Under the pieces are notes generated by a model. That model did not search any database. It saw only the letters and a program-made list of their open reading frames with translations, and had not been told where the DNA came from. Below are positions 1-9,157 of a stretch of 45,593 bases of DNA, in pieces. Origin of the DNA: CAZVFX01 sp964626565 (GTDB lineage: Bacteria > Myxococcota_A > UBA9042 > CAIXZC01). A program made the position numbers and the translations under genes. Location: contig CAZVFX010000059.1 of the NCBI GenBank assembly GCA_964626565.1, positions 1 through 45,593 on the forward strand, written 5' to 3'. Numbering within the stretch: position 1 is the first letter of the stretch; every line of letters starts with the position of its first letter.

Positions 1-119
1 ACTAGTCCTTTCTTTCGACAAGAACTTATCTACGCAAGCGAGCCAACCTCCCACAACAGTTGTAAAACTGAGGGTCGGCATGGTAAAAGAAGATGCTGAC
101 AATTCAGGGGAGGTTGGTT

Positions 120-1373
120 GTGAACGATGTCGGAACAGCAGTACTCGAACGGTTTTTGAAGTACGTGCAGGTGTGGACCCAATCCAGCGAAGAGAGCACG
201 ACTGCTCCTTCCACCGAGTGTCAGTGGGATCTGCTCAACCTGCTCAAGGATGAGCTTACCCAACTCGGGCTGGCAGGGGTTGAAGTGAACGAGGGTGGAG
301 TTCTCACTGCCTTGCTCCCTTCCAACCTCGATGACTCGAGTGGCGACGCGCCTGCCATCGCCTTTATCGCCCACGTCGACACTTATCCGGGCACATCGGG
401 CAAGGACGTAAAGCCCCAGGTCGTCGAGAATTATGACGGCAACGACCTGTTGCTGCCCGGTTCCGGTGAGTATTTGCGGGTGTCCGATGAGCCAGAGCTG
501 AAGCGATACGTTGGAGAAACGATCGTCACGTCGGACGGTACGACCCTACTGGGTGCGGACGACAAGGCGGGCGTAGCCGAGATAGTTACCTTTGTTGAAT
601 ACATGCTGGCGCACCCGGAGATCAAGCACGGGCCTGTGAAGGTGGCTTTTACTCCGGACGAGGAGATCGGGCGGGGCACTGAGAACTTCCCGACGGTGGA
701 GGAGTTCGACGTCGCGGCTGCGTACACGGTTGACGGTAGTAAGGAAGGGGAAGTGGAGAACGAGACCTTCAGCGCGGACACGGCGACCGTGGTGGTAACG
801 GGAATGGACGTTCACCCCGGATACGCCAAGGGCAAGATGCTCAACGCGGTGCGGGCTGCCGCCCATCTGGTATCCCTGCTCCCGGAGGAGTCGCTTCCCG
901 AGACGACGGAAGGGCGGGAGGGGTATTTGCATCCCATTGCAATCACTGGCGATGTCAACGAGGCCAAGGTTCCCTTCCTGGTGCGAGACTTCGAGTTGGA
1001 AGGGCTCAAGAAGTGGGAGGCGGTGCTTGAAGGGCTTTGTGAACAGACGAAACAGAAGTTCCCGGGGATGAAGCTGGACACCCGGGTGGAGCATTCCTAC
1101 AAGAACATGCGTTACTATCTGGATAAGGAACCCAGGGCAGTTGAATTTGCGCTGGAGGCAGTTCGGCGTGCTGGTATTGAGCCTGATCTGCAGTCGATCA
1201 GGGGCGGCACCGACGGTTCGCGGCTGAGCGAACTGGGGCTGCCTACCCCCAATCTGTTTGCCGGCGGGCGGAATTTCCATTCTGTAAATGAGTGGGTTCC
1301 GCTGGTCGCCATGGAGAAGGCAGTTGAAGTGCTGGTGGAACTGGCCAAGCTGTGGGGGGACAGCACGGCCTGA
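120..1373 (+). CDS. pepT: Peptidase T (tripeptide aminopeptidase, M20B family)
   Basis: A cytoplasmic di-zinc aminopeptidase that removes N-terminal residues from tripeptides. The M20 metal-site motifs are all visible: HVDTYPG with H85, the bridging-Asp motif GADDKAG (D147), the catalytic pair DEEIGRG (E181/E182), YTVDGS, and the C-terminal GGTDGS and FHSVNEW segments. At 417 residues it is close to the usual PepT length of about 410. I chose the GTG at 120 because an AGGGGAGG ribosome-binding site lies six bases upstream; an in-frame ATG at 93 lacks one and would put that site inside the gene. The next gene begins 20 bp downstream on the same strand, so the two are probably co-transcribed. 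Nothing looks broken. The M20B assignment is firm; substrate range is from family knowledge. Confidence 0.93.
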   Translation: MNDVGTAVLERFLKYVQVWTQSSEESTTAPSTECQWDLLNLLKDELTQLGLAGVEVNEGGVLTALLPSNLDDSSGDAPAIAFIAHVDTYPGTSGKDVKPQVVENYDGNDLLLPGSGEYLRVSDEPELKRYVGETIVTSDGTTLLGADDKAGVAEIVTFVEYMLAHPEIKHGPVKVAFTPDEEIGRGTENFPTVEEFDVAAAYTVDGSKEGEVENETFSADTATVVVTGMDVHPGYAKGKMLNAVRAAAHLVSLLPEESLPETTEGREGYLHPIAITGDVNEAKVPFLVRDFELEGLKKWEAVLEGLCEQTKQKFPGMKLDTRVEHSYKNMRYYLDKEPRAVEFALEAVRRAGIEPDLQSIRGGTDGSRLSELGLPTPNLFAGGRNFHSVNEWVPLVAMEKAVEVLVELAKLWGDSTA

Positions 1374-1392
1374 CAGCGAGGTTAGGTCCAAC

Positions 1393-2187
1393 GTGATAGT
1401 ACATCCTCCGCCTAGCGGCATCGTGACGTTTACTTCCGATTTTGGTACCCGAGACCACTATGTTGCCGAGATGAAAGGCGCAGCGCTGTATCGAGCGCCG
1501 ATCCTGAATTTGGTGGATGTATCCCACGAGATTCCGCCACAGGACGTACAGGCTGCGTCGTTCGTGGCCCGCAACGCATCCTTTTCCTTTCCTCCGGGCA
1601 CTGTGCACGTGGTCGTGGTGGACCCGGGGGTCGGTTCCGAGAGGGCGGCCCTGGCATGCCTATGTTGCGACCAGTACTTCATTGGTCCGGACAACGGGTT
1701 TCTGAACCTGATCCTGGACCGCGGAGAGTGGGAGTGCGTGGCCCTCGATCTGGAGCGACTGGGTGTCAAAGAGTTGAGCAACACCTTCCACGGAAGGGAC
1801 GTCTTCTCACCCGCAGCGGCCGTATTGGCGTCCGGGCAGGTGGCATTCTCCGATCTCGGGGAGTCCTTGGACCCGGTCCGTCGTCGCTTGCCGCAGCCGA
1901 AAGTAGGCAAGGCGCGCATCGAGGGATGCATCATACATGTGGACCACTTTGGGAACCTGATGACCAACATCGCGACCGAACTGTTGGCCGGGCGCCAGGT
2001 CGCTGAGGTGGCGATCGGCGACGTGGAGGTGAAGGAGGTGGTTCAGTACTATGCCCAGGGGACTGCCGGCGCGCTCGTCGCGCTCGTCGGCAGCAACCTG
2101 CAACTGGACGTTTGCCTGGTGAACGGCAGCGCGGCCCGGGAACTGGACGCATCGGTTGGGGACGAGGTGGTTTGTCTACTGGCGTAG
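1393..2187 (+). CDS. S-adenosyl-L-methionine hydrolase family protein (DUF62, SAM hydroxide adenosyltransferase)
   Basis: A member of the family that attacks SAM with water (or halide in the fluorinase/chlorinase relatives) to give adenosine and methionine. Visible hallmarks are the N-terminal TSDFGTRDHYV motif with the ribose-binding Asp, DVSHEIPP, VVVDPGVGS, GPDNGFL, FHGRDVFSPAAA and the C-terminal HVDHFGNLMTNI. The 264-residue length fits the hydrolases. I placed the start at the GTG at 1393, preceded by a weak AGG-rich site and directly followed by the conserved beta-strand and TSDFG motif; a longer upstream reading would run back into pepT. It follows pepT by 20 bp. The halogenases carry an extra loop after the first motifs, and I see no sign of it here, so hydrolase activity is the better guess. 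Confidence 0.88.
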   Translation: MIVHPPPSGIVTFTSDFGTRDHYVAEMKGAALYRAPILNLVDVSHEIPPQDVQAASFVARNASFSFPPGTVHVVVVDPGVGSERAALACLCCDQYFIGPDNGFLNLILDRGEWECVALDLERLGVKELSNTFHGRDVFSPAAAVLASGQVAFSDLGESLDPVRRRLPQPKVGKARIEGCIIHVDHFGNLMTNIATELLAGRQVAEVAIGDVEVKEVVQYYAQGTAGALVALVGSNLQLDVCLVNGSAARELDASVGDEVVCLLA

Positions 2188-2223
2188 AAACGCGGATGCG
2201 AAGCTGTGTCAGTCTCCTCTTAT

Positions 2224-2251
2224 TTGCCATTCGACGTAATAATTGTATACT
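2224..2251 (+). promoter_or_regulatory. Sigma-70-like promoter for the HD-GYP gene
   Basis: TTGCCA at 2224-2229 and TATACT at 2246-2251 are separated by 16 bp in an A/T-rich patch between genes. Each hexamer matches consensus at five of six positions. Transcription would start near 2258, giving an untranslated leader of about 55 bases before the GTG at 2314. Confidence 0.5.
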
Positions 2252-2313
2252 CCTAGAATGGAAGGGCGGGCCGCTTTTTTGAGCAACAGGTCGGCACAAC
2301 CCGGAAGGATGAA

Positions 2314-3387
2314 GTGACAGTTGCAGACAGTTCCAGTTGGGGAGCGCACACCCTATCAACCTTCAGTATTCTGGTGGTTTCCGCGGACTCTACGTTTGTC
2401 GAAGAGGTGACCAGGTATCTGAAACCCTTTGGCTACGGGGTGCAGTCGGTGGGCGATTCCATGCTCGCGCTCGAGAAGGTGAGGTCTGACGGGCCCGACC
2501 TGGTCTTGGCGGAGGTGGATTTGCCCCCGCTGAGCGGTTTTGACCTTTGCCAGGCGATCAAGCGTGACCCGGCGTTGCTCAACATTCCTTTTCTGTTGGT
2601 TACCGATTCATATCTTGACGAAGAGGCCAAGGCCCGTGGTTTGGGCGTGGGAGCCGACGATCTGCTTTACCGCCCGCTGCACGCGGTAGAACTGCGCGCC
2701 CGCGTGCGCGCCTCGCTAAAGGCGAAGGCCTACATCCAGCGGATTCTGGAGGACCGGCATCGGTTGGAAGAGATCGTGATTGAGCGGACCCAGGATATCG
2801 AACAGGTCACCCTGGGAGTTGTGGCGGCCCTGGAGAGAGCCAACACCATGAACGACACGGACACCGGCGGCCATTTGCGCCGGGTGTCAGCCTACAGCGA
2901 GTTGTTGGCCACCGGCCTGAATCTGGACCCTACGTTGTCGTCCAAAATCCACAGATTTTCTTCGTTGCACGACGTGGGCAAGGTGGGACTTCCCGACTCG
3001 ATTCTGAAGAAGGAAGGCAAGCTCACCGACCAGGAATACGACGACATGCAGCAGCACACGCAACTGGGTTTCGAGATTCTCAATGAGGCCAAGGCAGATC
3101 CGGTGGCTTGCCGCATCGCCCTTTTTCACCATGAGAAGTTCGACGGCTCCGGATACCCCCAGGCGCTGACCTCAAACGCCATCCCCATTGAGGCGCGTAT
3201 TGTCGCGGTGGCTGATGTATACGACGCCCTCACTACGCGCCGTTGCTACAAGGACGCCATGCCGCCTGAAAAGGCGTCCACCATCATACTCAAGGAGTCG
3301 GGGAAACACTTCGACCCGGCTGTTGTCCGCATTTTTATGCAGAATTATGACCGCGTCGTAGGAATCCTGGAGCGGTACGGGGATTGA
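2314..3387 (+). CDS. Receiver-like domain fused to HD-GYP domain (probable cyclic-di-GMP phosphodiesterase)
   Basis: A 357-residue two-domain regulator. Residues 15-140 have a receiver fold pattern, then a short helical linker, then an HD-GYP domain from about 170. The HD-GYP part looks active: H219-D220 in HDVGK, the HH pair near 272, and DGSGYP around 277-282. This family hydrolyses cyclic di-GMP. The receiver is degenerate: the position that normally holds the phospho-acceptor Asp in a DLVL.D pattern is Glu (E67, codon 2512-2514), the N-terminal acidic pair reads SAD rather than DD, and the conserved Lys-Pro is Arg-Pro. It is therefore unlikely to be switched by ordinary phosphotransfer. 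GTG start with GGAAGG ten bases upstream. It converges with a sensor-kinase-like gene whose stop lies 4 bp away. Confidence 0.9.
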   Translation: MTVADSSSWGAHTLSTFSILVVSADSTFVEEVTRYLKPFGYGVQSVGDSMLALEKVRSDGPDLVLAEVDLPPLSGFDLCQAIKRDPALLNIPFLLVTDSYLDEEAKARGLGVGADDLLYRPLHAVELRARVRASLKAKAYIQRILEDRHRLEEIVIERTQDIEQVTLGVVAALERANTMNDTDTGGHLRRVSAYSELLATGLNLDPTLSSKIHRFSSLHDVGKVGLPDSILKKEGKLTDQEYDDMQQHTQLGFEILNEAKADPVACRIALFHHEKFDGSGYPQALTSNAIPIEARIVAVADVYDALTTRRCYKDAMPPEKASTIILKESGKHFDPAVVRIFMQNYDRVVGILERYGD

Positions 3388-3391
3388 TTTC

Positions 3392-5311
3392 TCAGTCTAC
3401 CGTTTGACCGACTAGTGACGGCAGTGAGAGAAAGGCGGTTGTGCCCCCCCACCGATTGCGCTCCAACCACAACTTGCAGTCCAGGTTGAGGGAGATCAGA
3501 TGTGCAGCCGTGAGGCCCACGCCCGCGGCCTGTTCTCTGGCCCCTGGCCCCTTCTCGAACGGACTCCAGACCTGCTCGGTCAACTCGTCCGGGATGCTCG
3601 GTCCGTTGTCCGCCACGGAAATGACGTGGTAGGCGTCTCCGGGAACGATGGCGTCCGGTTCTCCCGACATGGTGTGGGAGATGTCGATTTCCCGGCGTGC
3701 AGACGGATTGTGTTCCAAGGCGTTGCGAATGAGGTGGGACAACAGTCTTTCCAGGAGCGACGGGTCGGTGCGGATTTGAGGCATTACCGCGATCGAGCAG
3801 CGGATCGACTCGTTGGGCCTGTCTGCGGCGAGGTCGTCAACGAGCCGTCGGGCCAGCGTTTCGACATCGACCTCACAGGCCGTGGTTATGGGCCCCAGGG
3901 ACATGCCGATTTCCGTCATGCCGGCGACGATTCTCGATAGCTGTGCCCCGGAGGTGGCCAACCGCTCTCCGTAGCGTTCAAGGAAACCACCCGCCGCCTT
4001 GTCTCCGGAAGCGGCGAGTTTCTCGTGCGCGATGGAGACCTGCATCAGAATTCGCCCGATCTTCTCGCAGGAGTCCACCAATACCCGACCAGCGATCTCA
4101 CGAGCGGTTTCCAGTTGTTCGGAGCGGCGGACGGTGTCTTTCAGTTTGCTTTCCAGGCCCCGTCTGGTCTCGGCTGTTTCGGTCACGTCGAACCCGACTT
4201 CGAGAACCAGCTTTTCCCCCAGGCCGCTCACCAGCGGCACGGCCATGACCAGGAATTCCTGCCCCGTCTTGGCATTTGGTGTGCGGTAGGTGACGTGACC
4301 TTTGCCCTCCCCCCAGATTTGCTCCAGAACACAGGGTTCGCAAGGGGAACTTCTCCCCCTGAAGCTCTCGTGGCACTTACGGCCTACCACGTTTCCAAAC
4401 ACCTTTCTCATCATCGGGTTGACGTAGCGGACAACGTGATTGGTGTCCTCGATGGTGATGCCGAGGTCCGGCATTTCGAGGAGGACCTCAAGCTCCTTCA
4501 TCACTCCGCCGGTCCCCTCCTCTGCCCGGTCGGTTTCCGCGGTAGATTCCCGAAGCCTCTTCTCCAGGTGCTCGGCGCGCAGGAGGTGATGGTGGCTTCT
4601 TGACTGCTCAGAAGCCAATTCGACCCGGTGCACGAAGGACTCCTGCACCCGCGCGGTGTAGGTGTGCACCTGTAGTGCCACCAGGTTGGCGTAGCGGGCG
4701 GCATCTTCTTTGGAAGGTAGAACCCGGCCAAAGGCGGCCAGGGCCGCCTCTGCCTGCTCCACCGGAATTCCGGCTGAGGCACTGAGCGCTCGGGCGCCCG
4801 GAAGCTGTTCTGAGCCCAAAGCCATGACGGTCACGGCGCCGTGGTTCAGCGGTTTTCCTTGATGTACGAAGCCGATCGGTTCAGCCCGGATGGAGCCTTC
4901 CAGCAGCGGGCTGTCAAGGAGCACCGGAGTGCCCCGCAGGACCGCGCGTTGAGCGGCAGCCGTCATGGCGTCACGGCATTGTTGCGCCAGTTCAGGAGAG
5001 ATACTATCCACCTCCTGGCACCAACCGGGAGTAAGCTCTTCCGGGCTGCCGATGAGCACTTCGGGATTGGTCCTCTCCCACTCGGTGAGGTCGGTGCGTT
5101 CGTCGACGAAGAAGACCAGCACCGGCAGGCCTGAGACTGAGCCTAGAATCCGCAACGGTTGTATCAGTTCCGAGGGGTCGACGAGTGAGGCCAGCGCTTC
5201 CCGGTCAACGCTGGTGGGCTCGTAGTCGAAGTACGTCGCTTCTTTGGAAAGGAAAAACCAACGGTTGTTGCGGAACACCCACTGGCCGTGCTTGTTGGAC
5301 TCGCTAACCAC
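3392..5311 (-). CDS. Sensor kinase-like protein: PocR-like domain, PAS domain, HATPase_c domain
   Basis: A 639-residue protein with no membrane segment. Residues about 40-230 resemble the PocR sensory domain (ligand-binding, PAS-like), ending in the helical GIPVEQAEAAL region typical of it. A coiled stretch leads to a PAS domain at about 270-390 containing a CHESF...PCEPC cysteine cluster. The C-terminal ATPase domain (about 490-630) has an N-box (RNALEH), a D-box (ADNGPSIP) and a G-box (AAGVGLTAA). I could not find an H-box of the HELRNPL type in the dimerisation region (about 395-480), so histidine autophosphorylation is doubtful. GTG start, with GGGAG eight bases upstream. It converges on the receiver/HD-GYP gene with a 4-bp gap. 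The PocR call is tentative; the kinase-type ATPase is clear. Confidence 0.82.
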   Translation of the reverse strand: MVSESNKHGQWVFRNNRWFFLSKEATYFDYEPTSVDREALASLVDPSELIQPLRILGSVSGLPVLVFFVDERTDLTEWERTNPEVLIGSPEELTPGWCQEVDSISPELAQQCRDAMTAAAQRAVLRGTPVLLDSPLLEGSIRAEPIGFVHQGKPLNHGAVTVMALGSEQLPGARALSASAGIPVEQAEAALAAFGRVLPSKEDAARYANLVALQVHTYTARVQESFVHRVELASEQSRSHHHLLRAEHLEKRLRESTAETDRAEEGTGGVMKELEVLLEMPDLGITIEDTNHVVRYVNPMMRKVFGNVVGRKCHESFRGRSSPCEPCVLEQIWGEGKGHVTYRTPNAKTGQEFLVMAVPLVSGLGEKLVLEVGFDVTETAETRRGLESKLKDTVRRSEQLETAREIAGRVLVDSCEKIGRILMQVSIAHEKLAASGDKAAGGFLERYGERLATSGAQLSRIVAGMTEIGMSLGPITTACEVDVETLARRLVDDLAADRPNESIRCSIAVMPQIRTDPSLLERLLSHLIRNALEHNPSARREIDISHTMSGEPDAIVPGDAYHVISVADNGPSIPDELTEQVWSPFEKGPGAREQAAGVGLTAAHLISLNLDCKLWLERNRWGGTTAFLSLPSLVGQTVD

Positions 5312-5394
5312 CAGGTTTGTCTCCCACGGGGCCTCTCACCTGATTCAAGACTATCCCGAAAACGGCTCGAAGATCAAGGAATCCGGCGGTGAAT

Positions 5395-6210
5395 CTAGTA
5401 ACACTGTACCCGGAAGCTACCCAGTTTCCACCCGTCCTTGGTTTTGGCGAGTGCGGATTTGACCCGGAATGACTTTCCGCCTTTTTCGACAACGTACTCA
5501 AGATCTATGACAACTACGTTGGGACCTACGTAGCGCGCTTTGGGGAAGCTCCTGAGTGCCTTGCGATACTTGGAGGACCCGCAACTCTTCACGTCCTCGT
5601 CCAGATCGTCAGTGGTCTTGTATCCCTTGGGATTCTTGAGTCCCGTCTTGAGCATGAGGGGGGGCAGGTCAGACACTTTCTTTGCCTTGCGCACCTTCTT
5701 GCACAATTCGGTCAGGCCCGCGGAGCTTTGGGGAGACGCGGAGGTGTCGGCCCCCCGGGAGACCAGGCGGGAAAGGAAGCTGTCGTCATCAACCTTCACC
5801 GCCTTGCAACCGGAGACCTTCCAGCCGTGCTTGGTCTTGTTGGACTCGCAGGACTCAAGAAACATGAGGTCTTTCTTTCGCTTGGCGACTACGGACAGGG
5901 TGATCTTCTCGGTTGCCTTTGGGAAGTCTGAAAAATCGGGGAGCTGCCGGACAAGCCAGAAGTAGTGGCCCATGGGAGTTCTGGAAAAGGTCCACTCAGG
6001 GGCCTTGGCCGGCTCCTTCTTCTTGTCCTTTTTCTTCCTCTTCTTCTTCCTCTTCTTCTTCTTGTCCTTCTTCTTCGGGTCACCGTCTTCCGCCGCGGCC
6101 CAACTACCTGTCTTTGGTGTCAGGCCGTCTGTTTGAGCCGCGATTGCGGGTGCTCCCGAAAACAGGATGGCGACCATGATGAAGACTAAACCGGCAGTTC
6201 GAATGTGCAT
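5395..6210 (-). CDS. Exported lysine-rich protein of unknown function
   Basis: 271 residues starting with a signal peptide (MHIRTAG, a hydrophobic stretch, then a probable cut after AIA). Residues about 45-65 are an almost pure lysine/arginine tract broken by Asp. The rest is a soluble basic domain with five scattered Cys residues, ending in a beta-rich segment (VVVIDLEYVVEKGG...FRVQCY) that suggests a small sandwich or NTF2-like fold. I do not recognise a family. The ATG at 6210 is preceded by GGAGGAG with suitable spacing. It lies 110 bp downstream of the aconitase gene and 83 bp upstream of the sensor kinase gene on the same strand, so co-transcription is possible. The lysine tract could bind acidic polymers such as DNA, polyphosphate or acidic polysaccharide; that is conjecture. 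Confidence 0.72.
   Translation of the reverse strand: MHIRTAGLVFIMVAILFSGAPAIAAQTDGLTPKTGSWAAAEDGDPKKKDKKKKRKKKRKKKDKKKEPAKAPEWTFSRTPMGHYFWLVRQLPDFSDFPKATEKITLSVVAKRKKDLMFLESCESNKTKHGWKVSGCKAVKVDDDSFLSRLVSRGADTSASPQSSAGLTELCKKVRKAKKVSDLPPLMLKTGLKNPKGYKTTDDLDEDVKSCGSSKYRKALRSFPKARYVGPNVVVIDLEYVVEKGGKSFRVKSALAKTKDGWKLGSFRVQCY
6014..6076 (-). repeat. Low-complexity lysine codon tract
   Basis: Read on the minus strand this is a run of AAG codons with occasional AGG and GAC, giving about 20 mostly basic residues just after the signal peptide of the exported protein. It is a candidate for slippage-driven length variation. Confidence 0.85.
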
Positions 6211-6320
6211 CTGGCTCCTCCGTACCCACCGGGCCGCAGTACCGGCGCCAGGGTTCGAAGTCTATGATTGACCCAAGGACGGGGGGCAAGTCAAGGCGAA
6301 AACGAGTATGGAGGCGAGGC

Positions 6321-9041
6321 TCAGTCGGTGGCGGCCAGCATTCCTCTGAGTACAGCCTGCAGGATTCCGCCGTGGCGGTAGTAGTCGATATCGATGGGGG
6401 CGTCCAGCCGGCAGAGCACGTGAATGGAGCGGGCCTCGCCATCGCCGTCGGTCACTGTAACAGCCAACTCCTGGCCCGGCCGCAGGTGGTCTCCGGAAGG
6501 GATGGTGAAGGTCTCCCGGCCGGTCAGGCCCAGTGAGCCGGGGTCTTCTCCTTCCCGGAATTGGAGAGGAAGGATGCCCATACCCACCAGGTTGCTGCGG
6601 TGTATGCGTTCGAAGGAGACTGCGAACACCGCCTTGACTCCGAGGAGCAACGGCCCCTTGGCCGCCCAGTCGCGGCTCGAACCCATGCCGTAGTCCCTGC
6701 CCGCCAACACAACGGTGGGGATGCCTCGCTCTTTGTAGATTTCTGCGGCGTCAAAGATCGGCACGACGTCGCCGTCGGGCAAGATGGTCGTAAACCCACC
6801 TTCGGTTCCCGGCGCCAGCCGGTTGCGCAAGCGGATGTTCGCGAAAGTCCCGCGAGTCATGACACGGTCGTTGCCTCTCCTGCTTCCGTAGGAATTGAAA
6901 TCCCGTGGCAAGACGCCGCGGGATTGCAGATAGAGGCCTGCCGGGCTCTCAGGTGCGATAGCTCCTGCGGGGCTGATGTGGTCGGTGGTAACGCTGTCCC
7001 CGAGCCAGAGCAGCGGCCTGGCGTCAACTATCGGTCCCGCTCCCGGGGGTTCCAGGCCCATTTCGGACAGAAAGGGAGGTTCATGGATATAGTCACTGTC
7101 GTCGTTCCATTGGTAGAGCGGTTCAGCCGCGATGGGGATCTGATTCCACTGTTCATTTGAATCATCGATGCCGTCGTACACCCGGTGAAACATCTCGGGA
7201 TTCAGTGCGTTCGCCATCGCGGCTGCGATTTCCGTTCCCGACGGCCAGATCTCTTTCAAAAACACCGGTTCTCCGGCGGCATCGGTTCCCAGCGGGTCCC
7301 GGGTCAGATCAATATCTATGGTGCCGGCCAGGGCGTAGGCCACTACCAGCGGCGGTGACGCGAGGTAGTTGGCCCTGGTGAGCGGGTTGATACGTCCTTC
7401 GAAGTTGCGATTTCCGGAGAGTACGGAAGCTACCACCAGGTCGCCCTCTTCCACCGCGGCCGCTACCGGTGCGGGTAGAGGACCGCTATTGCCGATGCAG
7501 GTAGTGCAACCGTAGCCGACGGTTTGGAACCCGAGGGTGTCCAGGTAGGGGGTGAGGCCGGCGTTGTTCAGGTATTCGGTGACCACCAGGGAACCGGGAG
7601 CGAGGCTCGTTTTCACGTAGCGCTCAACGCCAAGGCCCCTCTTCACTGCGTTCCTGGCCAGCAGCCCGGCTGCGAGCATCACCGACGGGTTGCTGGTGTT
7701 GGTGCAACTGGTAATCGCGGCAATAACTACAGCGCCATGTCCCAGGCGCGATTGTTCACCATCCTCCCAGGTAACCTGGCGTTGCTTGGGAAGCGCGTCG
7801 GCGGGCAGTGCGAAACCCTGTTCTTCGAGGGGGGCGGAAAGCCCCACCTGCCAGGCTTGTTTCATCTCGCCGAGGTCTTTGCGATCCTGGGGGCGTTTCG
7901 GCCCCGCAAGGCCGGCGGAGATGGTGCCCAGATCCAAATGAACCAAGTTGGAAAACTCCGGAATCCCGGCGCCCGATTCGAGGAACAGGCCCTGCTCCTT
8001 GGTGTACCTCTCAACAAGGTCAACCACCTCAGGCGGGCGTCCCGTACCGGCGAGATACCTCAGCGTTTCATCATCCACCGGGAAGAAACCCATGGTGGCG
8101 CCGTATTCAGGAGACATGTTGGCCACAGTCGCGCGGTCGGGCAAGGAGAGCGAAGCCACGCCGGGCCCGCAGAACTCAACGAATTTCCCAACTACGCCGG
8201 TCTCTCTCAACAGCCGGGTTACGGTGAGCACCAGATCGGTTGCCGTCGCCCCTTCGGGAAGTCTGCCATCGACGTGCACTCCGACCACGTCGGGAAGCAG
8301 CATGTAGAGCGGTTGCCCCAGCATCGCCGCTTCCGCCTCGATGCCGCCTACTCCCCAGCCCAGAACCCCCAACCCGTTAATCATTGTGGTATGGGAGTCG
8401 GTGCCGACCAGACTGTCCGGATACGCGGTCCTGGCGCCGCCTTCGTCTTCGGACAGAACGACGCCTGCCAGGTGCTCGAGGTTTACCTGGTGCACGATGC
8501 CGCTGGCCGGCGGGACTACCCGCAGTTTCTCAAATGCCTGGCGTCCCCATTTGAGGAACTCGTAGCGCTCCCGATTTCTCTCGAATTCGATTTCGGTGTT
8601 CAACGCCAGGGCGTCCAAGCTGGCAAAGTGGTCGACCTGAATGCTGTGGTCAATAACCAGATCCGCGCGTACCTTGGGATTCACTGTGCCGGGATCGCCT
8701 CCCAGGCGAGCCGTGGCGCTGCGCATGGCCGCCATGTCCACGAGGCTGGGAACGCCGGTGAAATCCTGGAGCAATACCCTGGCAGGGAGAAAGGGAGTGT
8801 CCGGCCGTGGCCTCGGTGATGGATTGTACTTAGCGAGGTTCCCAACGTCCCCGCTGGTGACCAGCTTGCCGTCCTCGTGCCTCAACGCCGCTTCCAGGAG
8901 GATCCGGATAGAAAGAGGAAGGCTGGAGATTCGACCCACCGATTCCTTTTCCAGTCTTTCGAGGCGATAAATGAGGTAGTCGCCGGAGGCCGTCTTCAGT
9001 GTGCCCCTGGCGCCAAAGGTGTTGAGCTTCCTAACTGCCAT
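6321..9041 (-). CDS. acnA: Aconitate hydratase A
   Basis: Converts citrate to isocitrate in the TCA cycle through a [4Fe-4S] cluster. The 906-residue length and the motifs fit the AcnA/IRP1 type: GTDSHTTM and the following GGIEAEAAMLG, cluster cysteines in SCTNTSNP and GYGCTTCIGNSGPL, and the swivelling C-terminal domain with GRDYGMGSSRDWAAKG and FERIHRSNL. I placed the start at the ATG at 9041 (MAVRKLNTFGA) because this matches the family N-terminus and has GGAG upstream; an in-frame GTG at 9077 would add 12 residues without a good ribosome-binding site. It is transcribed divergently from citrate synthase and isocitrate dehydrogenase, so three consecutive TCA steps are encoded together. All catalytic motifs appear intact. 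Confidence 0.96.
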   Translation of the reverse strand: MAVRKLNTFGARGTLKTASGDYLIYRLERLEKESVGRISSLPLSIRILLEAALRHEDGKLVTSGDVGNLAKYNPSPRPRPDTPFLPARVLLQDFTGVPSLVDMAAMRSATARLGGDPGTVNPKVRADLVIDHSIQVDHFASLDALALNTEIEFERNRERYEFLKWGRQAFEKLRVVPPASGIVHQVNLEHLAGVVLSEDEGGARTAYPDSLVGTDSHTTMINGLGVLGWGVGGIEAEAAMLGQPLYMLLPDVVGVHVDGRLPEGATATDLVLTVTRLLRETGVVGKFVEFCGPGVASLSLPDRATVANMSPEYGATMGFFPVDDETLRYLAGTGRPPEVVDLVERYTKEQGLFLESGAGIPEFSNLVHLDLGTISAGLAGPKRPQDRKDLGEMKQAWQVGLSAPLEEQGFALPADALPKQRQVTWEDGEQSRLGHGAVVIAAITSCTNTSNPSVMLAAGLLARNAVKRGLGVERYVKTSLAPGSLVVTEYLNNAGLTPYLDTLGFQTVGYGCTTCIGNSGPLPAPVAAAVEEGDLVVASVLSGNRNFEGRINPLTRANYLASPPLVVAYALAGTIDIDLTRDPLGTDAAGEPVFLKEIWPSGTEIAAAMANALNPEMFHRVYDGIDDSNEQWNQIPIAAEPLYQWNDDSDYIHEPPFLSEMGLEPPGAGPIVDARPLLWLGDSVTTDHISPAGAIAPESPAGLYLQSRGVLPRDFNSYGSRRGNDRVMTRGTFANIRLRNRLAPGTEGGFTTILPDGDVVPIFDAAEIYKERGIPTVVLAGRDYGMGSSRDWAAKGPLLLGVKAVFAVSFERIHRSNLVGMGILPLQFREGEDPGSLGLTGRETFTIPSGDHLRPGQELAVTVTDGDGEARSIHVLCRLDAPIDIDYYRHGGILQAVLRGMLAATD

Positions 9042-9157
9042 TGTCTGTTCTCCGGTTCGGGGAGAAAGACCCCGCACCTCAACATATCAACAGCGTGAAC
9101 TCCTTTCAAGCTGAGCGAGGCGACGGTTTGTAAGAAATGGGGTTGTTCGTCCGACTC

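Noticed and set aside
53..63. ACAAC-A-GTTGT palindrome before pepT
   Set aside because: Eleven bases with a one-base centre, short enough to arise by chance, and no promoter could be placed confidently beside it.
2261..2280. GC-rich stretch followed by six T residues, resembling a terminator
   Set aside because: The possible stem GCGG/CCGC leaves a single-base loop and cannot form, and it sits just downstream of a promoter.
6272..6298. TTGAC ... GTCAA inverted repeat upstream of the lysine-rich protein
   Set aside because: Only five paired bases over a 17-base gap, and no acceptable -10 box nearby.
7524..8819. 431-codon open frame opposite aconitase
   Set aside because: Aconitase motifs fill the minus strand completely, and the plus-strand product has no coherent fold or start signal.
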